DNA from: Flavobacterium sp. Root186
GTDB taxonomy: Bacteria > Bacteroidota > Bacteroidia > Flavobacteriales > Flavobacteriaceae
Length of the DNA stretch: 64,000 nt
NCBI RefSeq assembly: GCF_001428525.1
Contig: NZ_LMHW01000015.1
Location: 248,352 to 312,351 of the forward strand
Reading direction: 5' to 3'
Part shown: positions 18,810 to 28,123 of the stretch, piece after piece
Layout of the letters: the number at the start of each line of letters is the position of its first letter
Position numbering within the stretch: the first letter of the stretch is position 1
Program-made: the position numbers and the translations under genes
The notes under the pieces: generated by a model
What the model was told of the DNA's origin: nothing
Databases searched by the model: none
The model's input: the letters and a program-made list of their open reading frames with translations, nothing else

Positions 18810-19685
18810 ATGAACCTAAGTATAATTTTAAAAAGAAGTGCTTACCTAATGCTTGCGATAGCATTAGGTTCGCTTACAGGCTGTGATGATGATCCGGCTA
18901 ATAACGGTTTAACAGCTACAAATGTTGATGCTGCTTTTACAATTGCTCCTGTTGCGGGAAAAGTAAATACTTATCTTTTAACTGCTCAGGAAAATGGAGT
19001 AATTTCATCAAAATGGGATATTGGATATGGACCTTATATGGGTAAAATGGAAGAAGAAGTTGTTTTACCAGATGCCGGTACTTATACTGTAACTCATACA
19101 GCTATTGCTGCTGGAGGTGCTACATCTAAAGTTTCTCATGATATTGTAGTTGCAGCTTCAGATCCTGCTAAACCTAATTTAGTTAGAGGAGGATTCTTTA
19201 ATAACGCAGCTGATATAGCTCAATGGTCATCAGCAAAATTAAGCGCTACTGGTGCTGCATTTTGGTCATTTAATTCGGGAACTGCAACAATTCATTCTCC
19301 AGGAGGATGGGCGCAAGAAGGAATTTATCAAGCAATTGATGTTGTAAAAGATAAAGAATATACAATTGATATGCTTGTTTCTTGTCCAAGTGGATCTGAT
19401 GAAACATGGTTTGAAGTATATGCCGGGAAATCTGTACCTAAAGATGGTGTCGAATATAAAGACAACAAAGTAATGGGTCTGAGCACTTGGGATGGCTGCG
19501 CAAAAGGAGCTTTTACAGGAAGGCTTTCTTCAGTTGGCTGTGTTAAAAATGACGGAACAGCTTCTGTTTCAAATGTTGTAAAATTTGGTACTACAGGTAA
19601 AATCTATCTACTAATTCGTTCTGGTGGTAATACTTTCACAAAAGATGGAATTACTGTGAGTAGAATCGAAATGAGAGGAAAATAA
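18810..19685 (+). CDS. Surface glycan-binding lipoprotein candidate (SusE position, PKD-like)
   Basis: 291-aa lipoprotein in the position of SusE/SGBP. The lipobox LGSLTGC is followed by DDDP, a surface-export-like acidic stretch. Residues 40-115 form a PKD/Ig-like domain (SKWDIGYGPYMGKM, then DAGTYTVTHTA). Residues 125-291 look like a beta-sandwich with several Trp and Tyr (AQWSSAKL, FWSFNSG, GGWAQEGIYQAIDV, LIRSGGN), which could be a carbohydrate-binding module. No catalytic motif was found. It lies 34 nt after SusD and before a terminator, so it shares the SusC/D transcript. Binding to the PUL glucan is inferred. Confidence 0.75.
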   Translation: MNLSIILKRSAYLMLAIALGSLTGCDDDPANNGLTATNVDAAFTIAPVAGKVNTYLLTAQENGVISSKWDIGYGPYMGKMEEEVVLPDAGTYTVTHTAIAAGGATSKVSHDIVVAASDPAKPNLVRGGFFNNAADIAQWSSAKLSATGAAFWSFNSGTATIHSPGGWAQEGIYQAIDVVKDKEYTIDMLVSCPSGSDETWFEVYAGKSVPKDGVEYKDNKVMGLSTWDGCAKGAFTGRLSSVGCVKNDGTASVSNVVKFGTTGKIYLLIRSGGNTFTKDGITVSRIEMRGK

Positions 19686-19712
19686 AAGTTTAAGTTAAGT
19701 TTAAGTTTGGTT

Positions 19713-19753
19713 GTAAATAGCCCATAATCATTATGAGTATGGGCTATTTTTAA
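19713..19753 (+). terminator. Terminator after the SusC/SusD/binding-protein genes
   Basis: AAATAGCCCATA at 19715-19726 pairs with TATGGGCTATTT at 19738-19749 and is followed by T residues. It separates the transport and binding genes from the hydrolases, so it may be a partial terminator that sets their expression ratio. Confidence 0.75.
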
Positions 19754-19818
19754 ATCCTCAGCAATCAGAGAACGAGTTTCTGAAAACTTCTTTTAGAATT
19801 AAAAAATCAAAGAAAAGA

Positions 19819-21273
19819 ATGAAAAAAAATACTTTAAAGTTTCTGTGCTTTTTGTTTACAGTCACCGCTCTTGCACAGCAGACAAAAGCAAAGAAAGAAT
19901 TTACAACCAACGGGAAAAAGATAACGGTTTACACTACTGCCGAAAATTCAAAACTGAGATTAACATCAACAGATAATTTGACTTTTTCAGCATCAAAACA
20001 GCCTCTTGAAACGGAGATCTCTGTTTTTGTAGAACCGTCTAAAAAGTTTCAAACATTTATGGGAATTGGAGGTGCCATTACTGACGCAAGTGCCGAAATT
20101 TTTGCTAAACTTTCAAAAGAGAAACAAACAGAATTCTTAAATGCCTATTACGATAAACAAAAAGGAATTGGCTATTCTTTGCTAAGAACCACGATCCAAA
20201 GTTCTGATTTTAGCAGTGGAAGCTACTCTTATATCACAGAAGGAGATAAAGATTTAAAAACGTTTACTATTGAACACGATAGACAATTTCGTATTCCTTT
20301 AATCAAACAGGCAATCCAGACTGCAGGAGGAAAATTATTGACTTATGTTGCCCCTTGGTCTCCAAACGCTTTCATGAAAAGCAACGGAAACGTATTAAAA
20401 GGAGGAACATTATTACCAGAATATTATCAAACCTGGGCAAACTTTTATGTCAAGTTTATAAAAGAATATGAAAAAGAAGGAATTCCAATTTGGGGAACTT
20501 CAACTCAAAATGAGCCAATGGCCGTTCAAACTTGGGAATCTTGCATTTACACAGCTGAAGCCGAAAGAGATTTCATTAAAAACTTCCTAGGGCCAACTTT
20601 GAAAAAAGAAAAACTTGGAGATAAAAAAATCATCGTTTGGGATCACAATCGTGACCTGATGAATTACAGAGCAAACGTAATTTACTCTGATCCTGAAGCA
20701 GCAAAATATGTTTGGGGAATGGGTTTTCACTGGTATGAAAACTGGTCAGGAGGAGACTCTATGTTTGACAATGTTGCAAAAGTAAACGAAGCTTATCCAG
20801 ATAAAAAACTATTATTTACAGAAGGATGTGTAGAAAAATTCGATGCTGCAAAATATCAGTTTTGGGGTAATGGAGAACGTTACGGAATCTCTATGATTAA
20901 CGATTTCAATAACGGAACCGTTGGATGGACAGACTGGAACATTCTTTTAGATCAAAACGGAGGGCCTAATCATGTTGGAAATTTCTGTTTTGCACCAATT
21001 CATGCAGACACAACAACAGGTGAGTTAATTTACACACCTTCTTATTATTACATAGGGCATTTTTCAAAATTCATTCGACTAAATGCAAAAAGAGTTAGTT
21101 CTGCAGTTAGCAGAAGCGGTTTGTTAAGTACATCATTTTTAAATACAGATGGTACAATGGCAACAATTGTAATGAACAAAACAGATAAAGAAATTACATA
21201 TAATTTGATAATAGCAGCAGAAAAATCAGTAGTTAAAATTCCTGCCCACGCTATACAAACGCTTGTTTATTAA
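19819..21273 (+). CDS. GH30 beta-glycosidase, glucosylceramidase-like type (copy A1)
   Basis: Retaining glycoside hydrolase family 30 (484 aa) with an ordinary signal peptide ending LAQ, so probably periplasmic or secreted. (beta/alpha)8 barrel with acid/base Glu232 in TQNEP and nucleophile Glu335 in LLFTEGC. Conserved blocks FMGIGGAITDASAE, GFHWYENW and GTVGWTDWNILLDQNGGPNH are present, and a small C-terminal beta-domain ends in IPAHAIQTLVY. Closely similar along its length to the next gene, a tandem paralogue. In this context the likely activity is beta-glucosidase or beta-1,6-glucosidase on glucan oligosaccharides; GH30 also includes beta-xylosidases and glucosylceramidases. Confidence 0.9.
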   Translation: MKKNTLKFLCFLFTVTALAQQTKAKKEFTTNGKKITVYTTAENSKLRLTSTDNLTFSASKQPLETEISVFVEPSKKFQTFMGIGGAITDASAEIFAKLSKEKQTEFLNAYYDKQKGIGYSLLRTTIQSSDFSSGSYSYITEGDKDLKTFTIEHDRQFRIPLIKQAIQTAGGKLLTYVAPWSPNAFMKSNGNVLKGGTLLPEYYQTWANFYVKFIKEYEKEGIPIWGTSTQNEPMAVQTWESCIYTAEAERDFIKNFLGPTLKKEKLGDKKIIVWDHNRDLMNYRANVIYSDPEAAKYVWGMGFHWYENWSGGDSMFDNVAKVNEAYPDKKLLFTEGCVEKFDAAKYQFWGNGERYGISMINDFNNGTVGWTDWNILLDQNGGPNHVGNFCFAPIHADTTTGELIYTPSYYYIGHFSKFIRLNAKRVSSAVSRSGLLSTSFLNTDGTMATIVMNKTDKEITYNLIIAAEKSVVKIPAHAIQTLVY

Positions 21274-21291
21274 TATTTTTTGAGTTAACAG

Positions 21292-21334
21292 AAGAGGGCT
21301 GATTTGAATCATCCAATTCAGCCCTCAATTTTTA
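21292..21334 (+). terminator. Terminator between the tandem GH30 genes
   Basis: GAGGGCTGA at 21294-21302 pairs with TCAGCCCTC at 21318-21326, followed by AATTTTT. The loop is 15 nt. Confidence 0.65.
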
Positions 21335-21364
21335 ACTTGAAATAAAATGTTTTTTGAAGTAACA

Positions 21365-22834
21365 ATGAAAACCATCAATAGAATCTTATTAGTTTTAATA
21401 ATAATTTTGCAAGTAAGTTGTTCAACATCAAAAACTGCAAACGGATCAGCTGTTTCTGCATCCAAAACAAATAAAAAAATTACGGTTTACACTACAGCCG
21501 AAAACACCAATTTGAGATTATCATTATCAGATAATTTAATTTCAAAATCTACTGCACAACAAACAAAATCAACGGTGTCAATTTCTTTAGATGCCGATAA
21601 GACAGATCAGACTTTCCTAGGAATTGGCGGTGCCATTACAGACGCAAGTGCTGAAGTCTTTGCCAAACTATCTCCAAAAAAACAACAAGAATTCCTAACC
21701 GCTTATTACGATAAAAATAAAGGAATAGGATATACTTTAGCCAGAACAAATATTCATAGCTGCGATTTTAGCAGTGACAGTTATACATATGTTGCAGAGG
21801 GTGATAAAGATTTAAAAACCTTCAACATTGATCACGATCGAAAATATAGAATTCCATTAATAAAAAGTGCAATCGAAACTGCCGGCGGGAAATTAACGTT
21901 ATTTGTTAGTCCATGGAGTCCCCCAGCTTTCATGAAAGACAATAATGATATTTTGCACGGCGGCGTTTTGTTGCCAGAGTTTGCACAATCATGGGCAAAT
22001 TATTATGTTAAATTTATAAGAGCTTACGAAAAAGAAGGAATTCCTGTTTGGGGATTAACCATTCAAAATGAGCCAATGGCAAAACAAAGATGGGAATCTT
22101 GTATCTATACTCCAGAAGCAGAAAGAGATTTCCTGAAAAACTTTCTGGGACCAACTTTAGAGAAAGAAGGATTAAATTCTAAAAACGTAATAATCTGGGA
22201 TCACAATCGTGGAGATATGTTAACCAAAAGAGCCAATCTTGTTTTCTCAGATCCTGCAGTTTCAAAATATGCATGGGGAATTGGATTTCATTGGTACGAA
22301 ACATGGAACGGCGGTACACCTAAATTTGAATCAGTAGGTGAAGTACACGAAGCTTTTCCAAATAAAAATTTACTTTTTACAGAAGGTTGTATCGAAAAAT
22401 TTGACGCTTCAAGATTTCAGTTTTGGGGAAATGCAGAACGATACGGACTTAATATGATCAACGATTTTAATAATGGAACCGTTGGATGGACAGACTGGAA
22501 TATTCTTCTGGATCAAAACGGAGGTCCAAATCATGTTGGGAATTTCTGTTTTGCACCAATTCATGCTGATATTACAAAAGATGAATTAATCTATACGCCG
22601 ATGTATTATTACATAGGGCATCTTTCAAAATTTATTCGCCCAAATGCGAAAAGAATAATACAGACAATAAGCGATAAAAAATTAATAAGCACATCTTTTA
22701 AAAATTCTGATGATAAAATAGTAACCATTGTCATGAATCAATCAGATAATGAGATTATTTACACCCTAATAAACCACAATTCACAAAATACTATAACTAT
22801 CCCGGCACACGCAATACAAACTATTGTATACTAA
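21365..22834 (+). CDS. GH30 beta-glycosidase, lipoprotein (copy A2)
   Basis: Tandem paralogue of the preceding GH30 (489 aa from the start chosen here). An ATG at 21347 would add MFFEVT, but the ATG at 21365 opens a proper lipoprotein signal (MKTINRILLVLIIILQVSC) and has a purine-rich GAAGTAACA before it. Acid/base Glu236 in IQNEP and nucleophile Glu340 in LLFTEGC; the barrel motifs match copy A1 almost block for block (FLGIGGAITDASAE, GTVGWTDWNILLDQNGGPNH). The main difference is membrane anchoring, so the two copies probably work in different compartments or at different steps. Substrate is inferred to be beta-glucan oligosaccharides. Confidence 0.88.
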   Translation: MKTINRILLVLIIILQVSCSTSKTANGSAVSASKTNKKITVYTTAENTNLRLSLSDNLISKSTAQQTKSTVSISLDADKTDQTFLGIGGAITDASAEVFAKLSPKKQQEFLTAYYDKNKGIGYTLARTNIHSCDFSSDSYTYVAEGDKDLKTFNIDHDRKYRIPLIKSAIETAGGKLTLFVSPWSPPAFMKDNNDILHGGVLLPEFAQSWANYYVKFIRAYEKEGIPVWGLTIQNEPMAKQRWESCIYTPEAERDFLKNFLGPTLEKEGLNSKNVIIWDHNRGDMLTKRANLVFSDPAVSKYAWGIGFHWYETWNGGTPKFESVGEVHEAFPNKNLLFTEGCIEKFDASRFQFWGNAERYGLNMINDFNNGTVGWTDWNILLDQNGGPNHVGNFCFAPIHADITKDELIYTPMYYYIGHLSKFIRPNAKRIIQTISDKKLISTSFKNSDDKIVTIVMNQSDNEIIYTLINHNSQNTITIPAHAIQTIVY

Positions 22835-22860
22835 GCTGCTGCACTAAAAAACGATCAAAA

Positions 22861-24333
22861 ATGAAACTAAATTTTAAAAACACTATAAAAATACTGTTCT
22901 TCTCAATGGCAGTATTTTCTCAGGTAAAATGTTCTACATCAAACGATGCAGTTGATCCTGTAGTAAATCCACCTGTTGTAAACCCGCCAGTTGTGGTAAC
23001 AAACGATGTTGATTTCTGGTTAACAAAAGGAGACCAAAGCGTATTGTTAGCAAAACAAAACGGAACATTAGGATTTGGTACAGTACCAAATTCATATACA
23101 AATATTGAAGTTAACGCAGCGCAAAAATATCAAACTGTTGATGGTTTTGGTTATACATTAACTGGTGGAAGTGCTGATGTAATTAATCAGTTAACGGCAG
23201 CTAAAAAAAGCGCACTTTTACAAGAATTATTTGGTACCGGAGCTAATTCAATTGGAATTAGTTATTTAAGAATCAGTATTGGAGCATCAGATTTAAATGC
23301 TGCGCCATTTACATATGACGACCTTGCAGCAGGAGAAACTGATTTGACTTTGGCAAAATTTAGTTTAGACAAAGACAAAGCGGGAGTAATTGCACTTTTA
23401 AAAGAAATTCTGGTAATTAATCCAAAGATTTTAATTTTAGCAACACCTTGGTCAGCTCCGCTTTGGATGAAAGACAAAGACAGTTTTATTGGAGGAAAAT
23501 TGCAAACACAATATTATGATGTTTATGCAAAATACTTTGTAAAATACATTCAGCAAATGAAAGCGGAAGGAATTACAATTGATGCAATAACTCCGCAAAA
23601 CGAACCTTTACATGACGGAAATAATCCGAGTATGTATATGTCTGCAGTAGAACAAGGTAATTTCATAAAAAACAATTTAGGACCGGCTTTAAAAGCGGCA
23701 AACCTTAGTGTAAAAATTATTGCTTACGATCATAATTGTGATAATCCAAATTATCCAAAATCAATTTTGGCAGATGCAGATGCATTTCCTTTTGTAGACG
23801 GATCAGCATTCCATTTATATGCCGGAGATATTAGTGCATTAAGTAATGTTTACAATTCTTATCCAACAAAAAATGTGTATTTCACAGAACAATGGACATC
23901 TTCAGCAGGGGATTTTGCCGGAGATTTAAAATGGCATGTTCGAAACGTGGTTATTGGCTCGATGAGAAATTACAGTAAAAACGCATTAGAATGGAACTTA
24001 GCTAATGATGGATCTTTCCAACCTCATACAAACGGCGGCTGTTCTATGTGTAAAGGTGCGTTGACAGTAACTTCATCAGAAAGTTTTCAACGTAACGTTG
24101 CCTATTATATTATTGCTCACGCATCAAAATTTGTTCCTGCAGGATCTATCAGAATTGCAAGTAACTCAAGCGGAAGTTTACAAAACGTTGCTTTTATAAC
24201 ACCATCTGGATCAAAAGTTTTAGTAGTAGTAAATGATTCGTCAGTAAGTGAAATTTTCAATGTTAAGTTCAATGATAAATGGATTACAACTTCTCTTGAG
24301 GCAGGAGCTGTTGGAACATACACTTGGAAGTAA
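22861..24333 (+). CDS. GH30 endo-beta-1,6-glucanase-type lipoprotein (copy B1)
   Basis: 490-aa GH30 enzyme of the other subtype, resembling subfamily 3 endo-beta-1,6-glucanases. Lipobox Cys24 (SQVKC) is followed by STSNDAVDP and a Pro/Val-rich spacer (VNPPVVNPPVV) that would hold the domain off the membrane. Acid/base Glu248 in TPQNEPLHDGNNPS and nucleophile Glu343 in VYFTEQW. The cysteine-containing loop GGCSMCKGALTV is shared with the paralogue at 28124. Proposed role: initial endo-cleavage of beta-1,6-linked glucan at the cell surface. Subfamily call is by motif similarity only. Confidence 0.87.
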   Translation: MKLNFKNTIKILFFSMAVFSQVKCSTSNDAVDPVVNPPVVNPPVVVTNDVDFWLTKGDQSVLLAKQNGTLGFGTVPNSYTNIEVNAAQKYQTVDGFGYTLTGGSADVINQLTAAKKSALLQELFGTGANSIGISYLRISIGASDLNAAPFTYDDLAAGETDLTLAKFSLDKDKAGVIALLKEILVINPKILILATPWSAPLWMKDKDSFIGGKLQTQYYDVYAKYFVKYIQQMKAEGITIDAITPQNEPLHDGNNPSMYMSAVEQGNFIKNNLGPALKAANLSVKIIAYDHNCDNPNYPKSILADADAFPFVDGSAFHLYAGDISALSNVYNSYPTKNVYFTEQWTSSAGDFAGDLKWHVRNVVIGSMRNYSKNALEWNLANDGSFQPHTNGGCSMCKGALTVTSSESFQRNVAYYIIAHASKFVPAGSIRIASNSSGSLQNVAFITPSGSKVLVVVNDSSVSEIFNVKFNDKWITTSLEAGAVGTYTWK

Positions 24334-24362
24334 ATTAAAGGCAAAGTAAAATTGGTTTTCAA

Positions 24363-26120
24363 ATGAAAAAAACAATAATAACATTACAGCTTTTGTTTTC
24401 TATTACAGTTTTTGGACAAGGTTTTCTGCACAGAGACGGACAAAAAATTGTTGACGGAAACGGAAAGAACATCATTCTAAGAGGCTTAGGCCTTGGTGGA
24501 TGGATGGTTCAGGAAGGTTATATGTTACAAACACAGCCTTTTGCAAGTCCGCAATACCAAATCAAACAAAAAATTGAAGAAGTTATTGGAGAACAGGGAA
24601 CAAAGGAATTTTACGCAGCCTACAAAGCAAACGGAATCACAAAACGTGATATCGATTCGCTGGCAGCTTGGGGTTTCAATTCGATCCGTCTTCCAATGCA
24701 TTATAACTTATATACGCTGCCCATTGAGCAGGAAAAAAATGGAGAAATCACCTGGATAGAAGAAGGCTTCACCATGACAGATAATTTATTGAAATGGTGC
24801 GAAGCAAACAAAATCCATTTGATTTTAGATTTACACGCGGCACCAGGCGGGCAAGGGAATGATGCTGCAATTTCTGATTACGACACCACAAAACAATCAT
24901 TATGGCAAAGTGAAGCTAATCAGAAAAAAATGATTGCTTTATGGAAAAAACTGGCCTCTCGCTACAGAGACAGTCAGTGGCTTGGAGCTTATGATATTAT
25001 CAACGAACCAAACTGGAATTTTACCGGATCAAATAAAAATGGCTGCGACGAGAACTCAAACGGACCTTTAAGAGATTTAATGGTTGCCGTTACAAAAGCA
25101 ATTCGCGAAGTCGACACAAACCACTTAGTAATTATCGAAGGAAATTGCTGGGGGAATAATTACAACGGAGTTTTCCCTTTATGGGATGATAACATGGCGT
25201 TGAGTTTCCACAAATACTGGAACTACAATGACAAGGAATCGATCCAGAAAATGCTGGATTACAGAACCCAATATAATGTTCCTATCTGGTTAGGAGAAAG
25301 TGGTGAAAACTCAAATGTTTGGTTTAAAGACGCTTTGACATTGGTGGAAACCAATAATATTGGATGGGCTTTTTGGCCAATGAAAAAAATCGAAAACATT
25401 GCAGGAGTAACTTCGGTAACCAAAATTCCGGAATACGATGTTTTACTAAAATACTGGCGAGATGGCGGTCAAAAACCATCAGCAGAATTTTCGAAAAAAG
25501 CATTGATGAAAATGGCCGATAACTACAAAATGGAAAACGTAACGGTTAAACCAGATGTAATCGATGCAATGTTCAGACAAGTGCAGACCAATGATACAAA
25601 GCCTTATAAAAAGAATACAATTCCTGGAAAAATCATTGCAACGCAATATGATTTAGGAACAAATGGATTTGCTTATTCTGATAAAGATTTTATCAATTAC
25701 AGAGTGGCAACAGGAAATTTTGATATGTGGAATAAAGGAAACACAATGCGTAACGATGGCGTTGATATTTTGCCCTGTAAAGATGCTGGATCAAACGGTT
25801 ATCAGGTTTCATTTATTGAAGATGGAGAGTGGTTACAATTTACTGCACAGGTTAAAAAACAAAATAAATACAATGTTGCCATACGTTATTCAAGCGAAAA
25901 TATGGAAGGACAGCTTCATTTAGAAACAGCAAATGGCGCAAAATCAAAAACCATAACATTGCCTGTAACTGGTGGAAATGAAAAATGGAAAACCATTATT
26001 TTATCTGATGTAGAATTAAACGCAGGTGAAAATAAAATAAAAGTAGTTTTTGAAAAAGGAGGATTCAATTTGAATTATCTGGATTTTTTGGACGGTAAAA
26101 AAAGTGTTTCTAAAAAATAA
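24363..26120 (+). CDS. GH5-family glucanase with C-terminal CBM6-like domain
   Basis: 585-aa secreted retaining beta-glycanase. Signal peptide 1-19 (ending VFGQ). The GH5 catalytic domain covers about 20-370 (GLGLGGWMVQEGY, WGFNSIRLPMHYNLY), with acid/base Glu215 in DIINEPNW and nucleophile Glu312 in IWLGESGENSN. A linker region is followed by a CBM6-like beta-sandwich (about 450-580: YQVSFIEDGEWLQFTAQV, then GGFNLNYLDFL). Cellulase, beta-1,3-glucanase or beta-1,6-glucanase activities all occur in such GH5 branches; the PUL favours a beta-glucan. It sits 29 nt after one GH30 and 6 nt before GH16, in a tight operon. Confidence 0.88.
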   Translation: MKKTIITLQLLFSITVFGQGFLHRDGQKIVDGNGKNIILRGLGLGGWMVQEGYMLQTQPFASPQYQIKQKIEEVIGEQGTKEFYAAYKANGITKRDIDSLAAWGFNSIRLPMHYNLYTLPIEQEKNGEITWIEEGFTMTDNLLKWCEANKIHLILDLHAAPGGQGNDAAISDYDTTKQSLWQSEANQKKMIALWKKLASRYRDSQWLGAYDIINEPNWNFTGSNKNGCDENSNGPLRDLMVAVTKAIREVDTNHLVIIEGNCWGNNYNGVFPLWDDNMALSFHKYWNYNDKESIQKMLDYRTQYNVPIWLGESGENSNVWFKDALTLVETNNIGWAFWPMKKIENIAGVTSVTKIPEYDVLLKYWRDGGQKPSAEFSKKALMKMADNYKMENVTVKPDVIDAMFRQVQTNDTKPYKKNTIPGKIIATQYDLGTNGFAYSDKDFINYRVATGNFDMWNKGNTMRNDGVDILPCKDAGSNGYQVSFIEDGEWLQFTAQVKKQNKYNVAIRYSSENMEGQLHLETANGAKSKTITLPVTGGNEKWKTIILSDVELNAGENKIKVVFEKGGFNLNYLDFLDGKKSVSKK

Positions 26121-26126
26121 AAGCAA

Positions 26127-27209
26127 ATGAAAAAATTTAAAAATATAATGGACAAAGCAGGTTTTCTAACCGCTATTTTATTGCTGATATTTCAATCTTG
26201 CAGCAGCAGTAACGATAGCTCAGACGGAGGTTCAGATAATCCAGCCCCTTCAAACTTAACTATTCAGGTTGAAGTTGTGGGTAAAAATGCAGCAAATCCT
26301 GATGGGGACGGAAGCGGTAAAGTGAACTTAAAAATTAATGCTGCAAATGCAGTTTCGTATAAAGTTTTAATAGACAATCAGCTTAAAGAAATTACAAACG
26401 GAGAACTTACATACACATTTACAGGTTCAGGGACAAAAACATATTCTATAATTGTTTCGGCTTACAATGGTTCTGGGCAATTTATCAGTTCAACTTCTTC
26501 AGTAAATGTATATGTTGCCAGAAAAATACTTTGGGCAGATGAATTTGATGTAGATGGTGCGCCAAACACTTCGAAATGGGGTTACAACACAGGAACAGGA
26601 GACGGATGGGGAAATAACGAATTAGAATATTACACAACTCGTCCAGAAAACGTAATTATTTCAAATGGAACCCTAAAAATTAAAGCCATTAAAGAAGAGT
26701 ATATGGGAAGCCATTATACATCGACAAGAATGCTTACAAAAGGTAAATTTTCATTTAAATACGGAAGGGCAGAAGTTCGTGCAAAATTACCAGTGGGCGG
26801 CGGAACATGGCCGGCATTCTGGATGTTAGGAGATAATATCGATACTGCGCCTTGGCCTGCTTGTGGTGAAGTTGATATTCTGGAATCAGTTGGAAATAAT
26901 CCAAACGTGAACCACTCTTCATTGCATTCGCCTGGACGTTCAGGAAACACGCCTGATACTAAAACGACAACAGTTCCAAATTCAGCGACAGAATTTCATA
27001 TTTACGCTGCAGAATGGAGTGCTGAAAGCATTAAGTTTTATGTAGATGATAATTTGTTTTATACCTATGCAAATTCTGCTTCAACACCATTTAATGCTAA
27101 TTTCTTCCTGATTTTAAATTTAGCAATGGGAGGAAATTTTGGAGGAACGGTTGATCCAAATTTCACTAATGCAACTTTCGAAGTTGATTATGTGAGAGTA
27201 TATAATTAA
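26127..27209 (+). CDS. GH16 endo-beta-1,3-glucanase (laminarinase-type) lipoprotein
   Basis: 360-aa lipoprotein. The lipobox LLIFQSC (Cys25) is followed by a Ser/Asp-rich spacer. A PKD/Ig-like domain covers about 44-130. The GH16 jelly-roll covers 134-360 with the catalytic EVDILE motif (nucleophile Glu248, Asp250, acid/base Glu253), WPAFWMLG before it and the family ending VDYVRVYN. The DEFDVDG and ELEYYT blocks are typical of bacterial laminarinases. It would cut beta-1,3 stretches of a mixed-linkage or branched glucan at the surface. It begins 6 nt after GH5, so the two genes are co-expressed. Confidence 0.92.
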   Translation: MKKFKNIMDKAGFLTAILLLIFQSCSSSNDSSDGGSDNPAPSNLTIQVEVVGKNAANPDGDGSGKVNLKINAANAVSYKVLIDNQLKEITNGELTYTFTGSGTKTYSIIVSAYNGSGQFISSTSSVNVYVARKILWADEFDVDGAPNTSKWGYNTGTGDGWGNNELEYYTTRPENVIISNGTLKIKAIKEEYMGSHYTSTRMLTKGKFSFKYGRAEVRAKLPVGGGTWPAFWMLGDNIDTAPWPACGEVDILESVGNNPNVNHSSLHSPGRSGNTPDTKTTTVPNSATEFHIYAAEWSAESIKFYVDDNLFYTYANSASTPFNANFFLILNLAMGGNFGGTVDPNFTNATFEVDYVRVYN

Positions 27210-27282
27210 CATAAGTTTTAAATAAGTTTTTTTCTTTAAGGATAGAGAAACACTAGCTTTACGGATTAAAATTTTAAAAATT

Positions 27283-28122
27283 ATGAAAAAGACAAGTAAA
27301 TTTATTTTAGTAGTATTCTTACTTTTTGTAAGTGTTTCATTTTATGGTCAAAATTTAAAAATTATGACCTATAACATTCGTTTAGATGTAGCATCAGACG
27401 GAGAAAATGCATGGCCAAAACGAAAAGATTATTTTACTTCTCAAATACAATTTTATGGTCCGGAAATTTTTGGAGTTCAGGAAGCAACCCCAAATCAGGT
27501 AATAGATATCGCAGGAGCTTTTCCAAATTATAACAGATTTGGAATAGGAAGAGAAGAAAACGGAACGGGAGAAGCTTGTACTATTTATTACAAAAAAGAT
27601 CGTTTTAAGGTGCAGAATTCCAACACGTTTTGGCTTTCAGAAACACCAAACGTAGTTTCAAGAGGCTGGGACGCAGCTTGTAACAGAGTTTGTACGTATG
27701 CACTTTTTACAGATTTAAAAACAAAAAAGACGTTCTGGGTTTTTAACCTGCATCTGGATCACATGGGCGAAGAAGCAAGAGTAAAAGGAGTTCAGCTTGT
27801 TTTGAAAAAAATAAGTGAGTTAAACACAAAGAAATACCCGGCATTTTTAATGGGAGATTTCAACTCAGAACCAAACACGCCGCAAATTGCAGAAATAAAA
27901 AAAGTAATGGATGATACGAAAGATGTTTCAATAGAAAAACCTTTTGGACCATCAGGAACGTTTAATGATTTCAAACATAACGAACCAGTTACATTATTGA
28001 TAGACTATATTTTTATTTCAAAAAATAGCGGATTAAAAATTCAAAAACATGCAGTTTTAAGTGATTCTAAAGATTTAAAATATCCGTCAGATCATTTACC
28101 TGTTTTAATAGAAATAGATTAA
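27283..28122 (+). CDS. Secreted endonuclease/exonuclease/phosphatase-fold protein
   Basis: 279-aa member of the EEP superfamily with a signal peptide ending SFYGQ. All metal and catalytic motifs are visible: MTYNIRLD, FGVQEA (metal-binding Glu), FNLHLDHMG (His), LMGDFNSEP (Asp/Asn), LLIDYIFIS and SDHLPVLIEID (catalytic His). It lies between GH16 and a GH30 gene, 1 nt before the latter, so it is an integral PUL member. In this setting it is more likely a phosphodiesterase or phosphatase acting on a substituted glycan or lipid than a nuclease. The true substrate is unknown. Confidence 0.85.
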   Translation: MKKTSKFILVVFLLFVSVSFYGQNLKIMTYNIRLDVASDGENAWPKRKDYFTSQIQFYGPEIFGVQEATPNQVIDIAGAFPNYNRFGIGREENGTGEACTIYYKKDRFKVQNSNTFWLSETPNVVSRGWDAACNRVCTYALFTDLKTKKTFWVFNLHLDHMGEEARVKGVQLVLKKISELNTKKYPAFLMGDFNSEPNTPQIAEIKKVMDDTKDVSIEKPFGPSGTFNDFKHNEPVTLLIDYIFISKNSGLKIQKHAVLSDSKDLKYPSDHLPVLIEID

Positions 28123-28123
28123 A

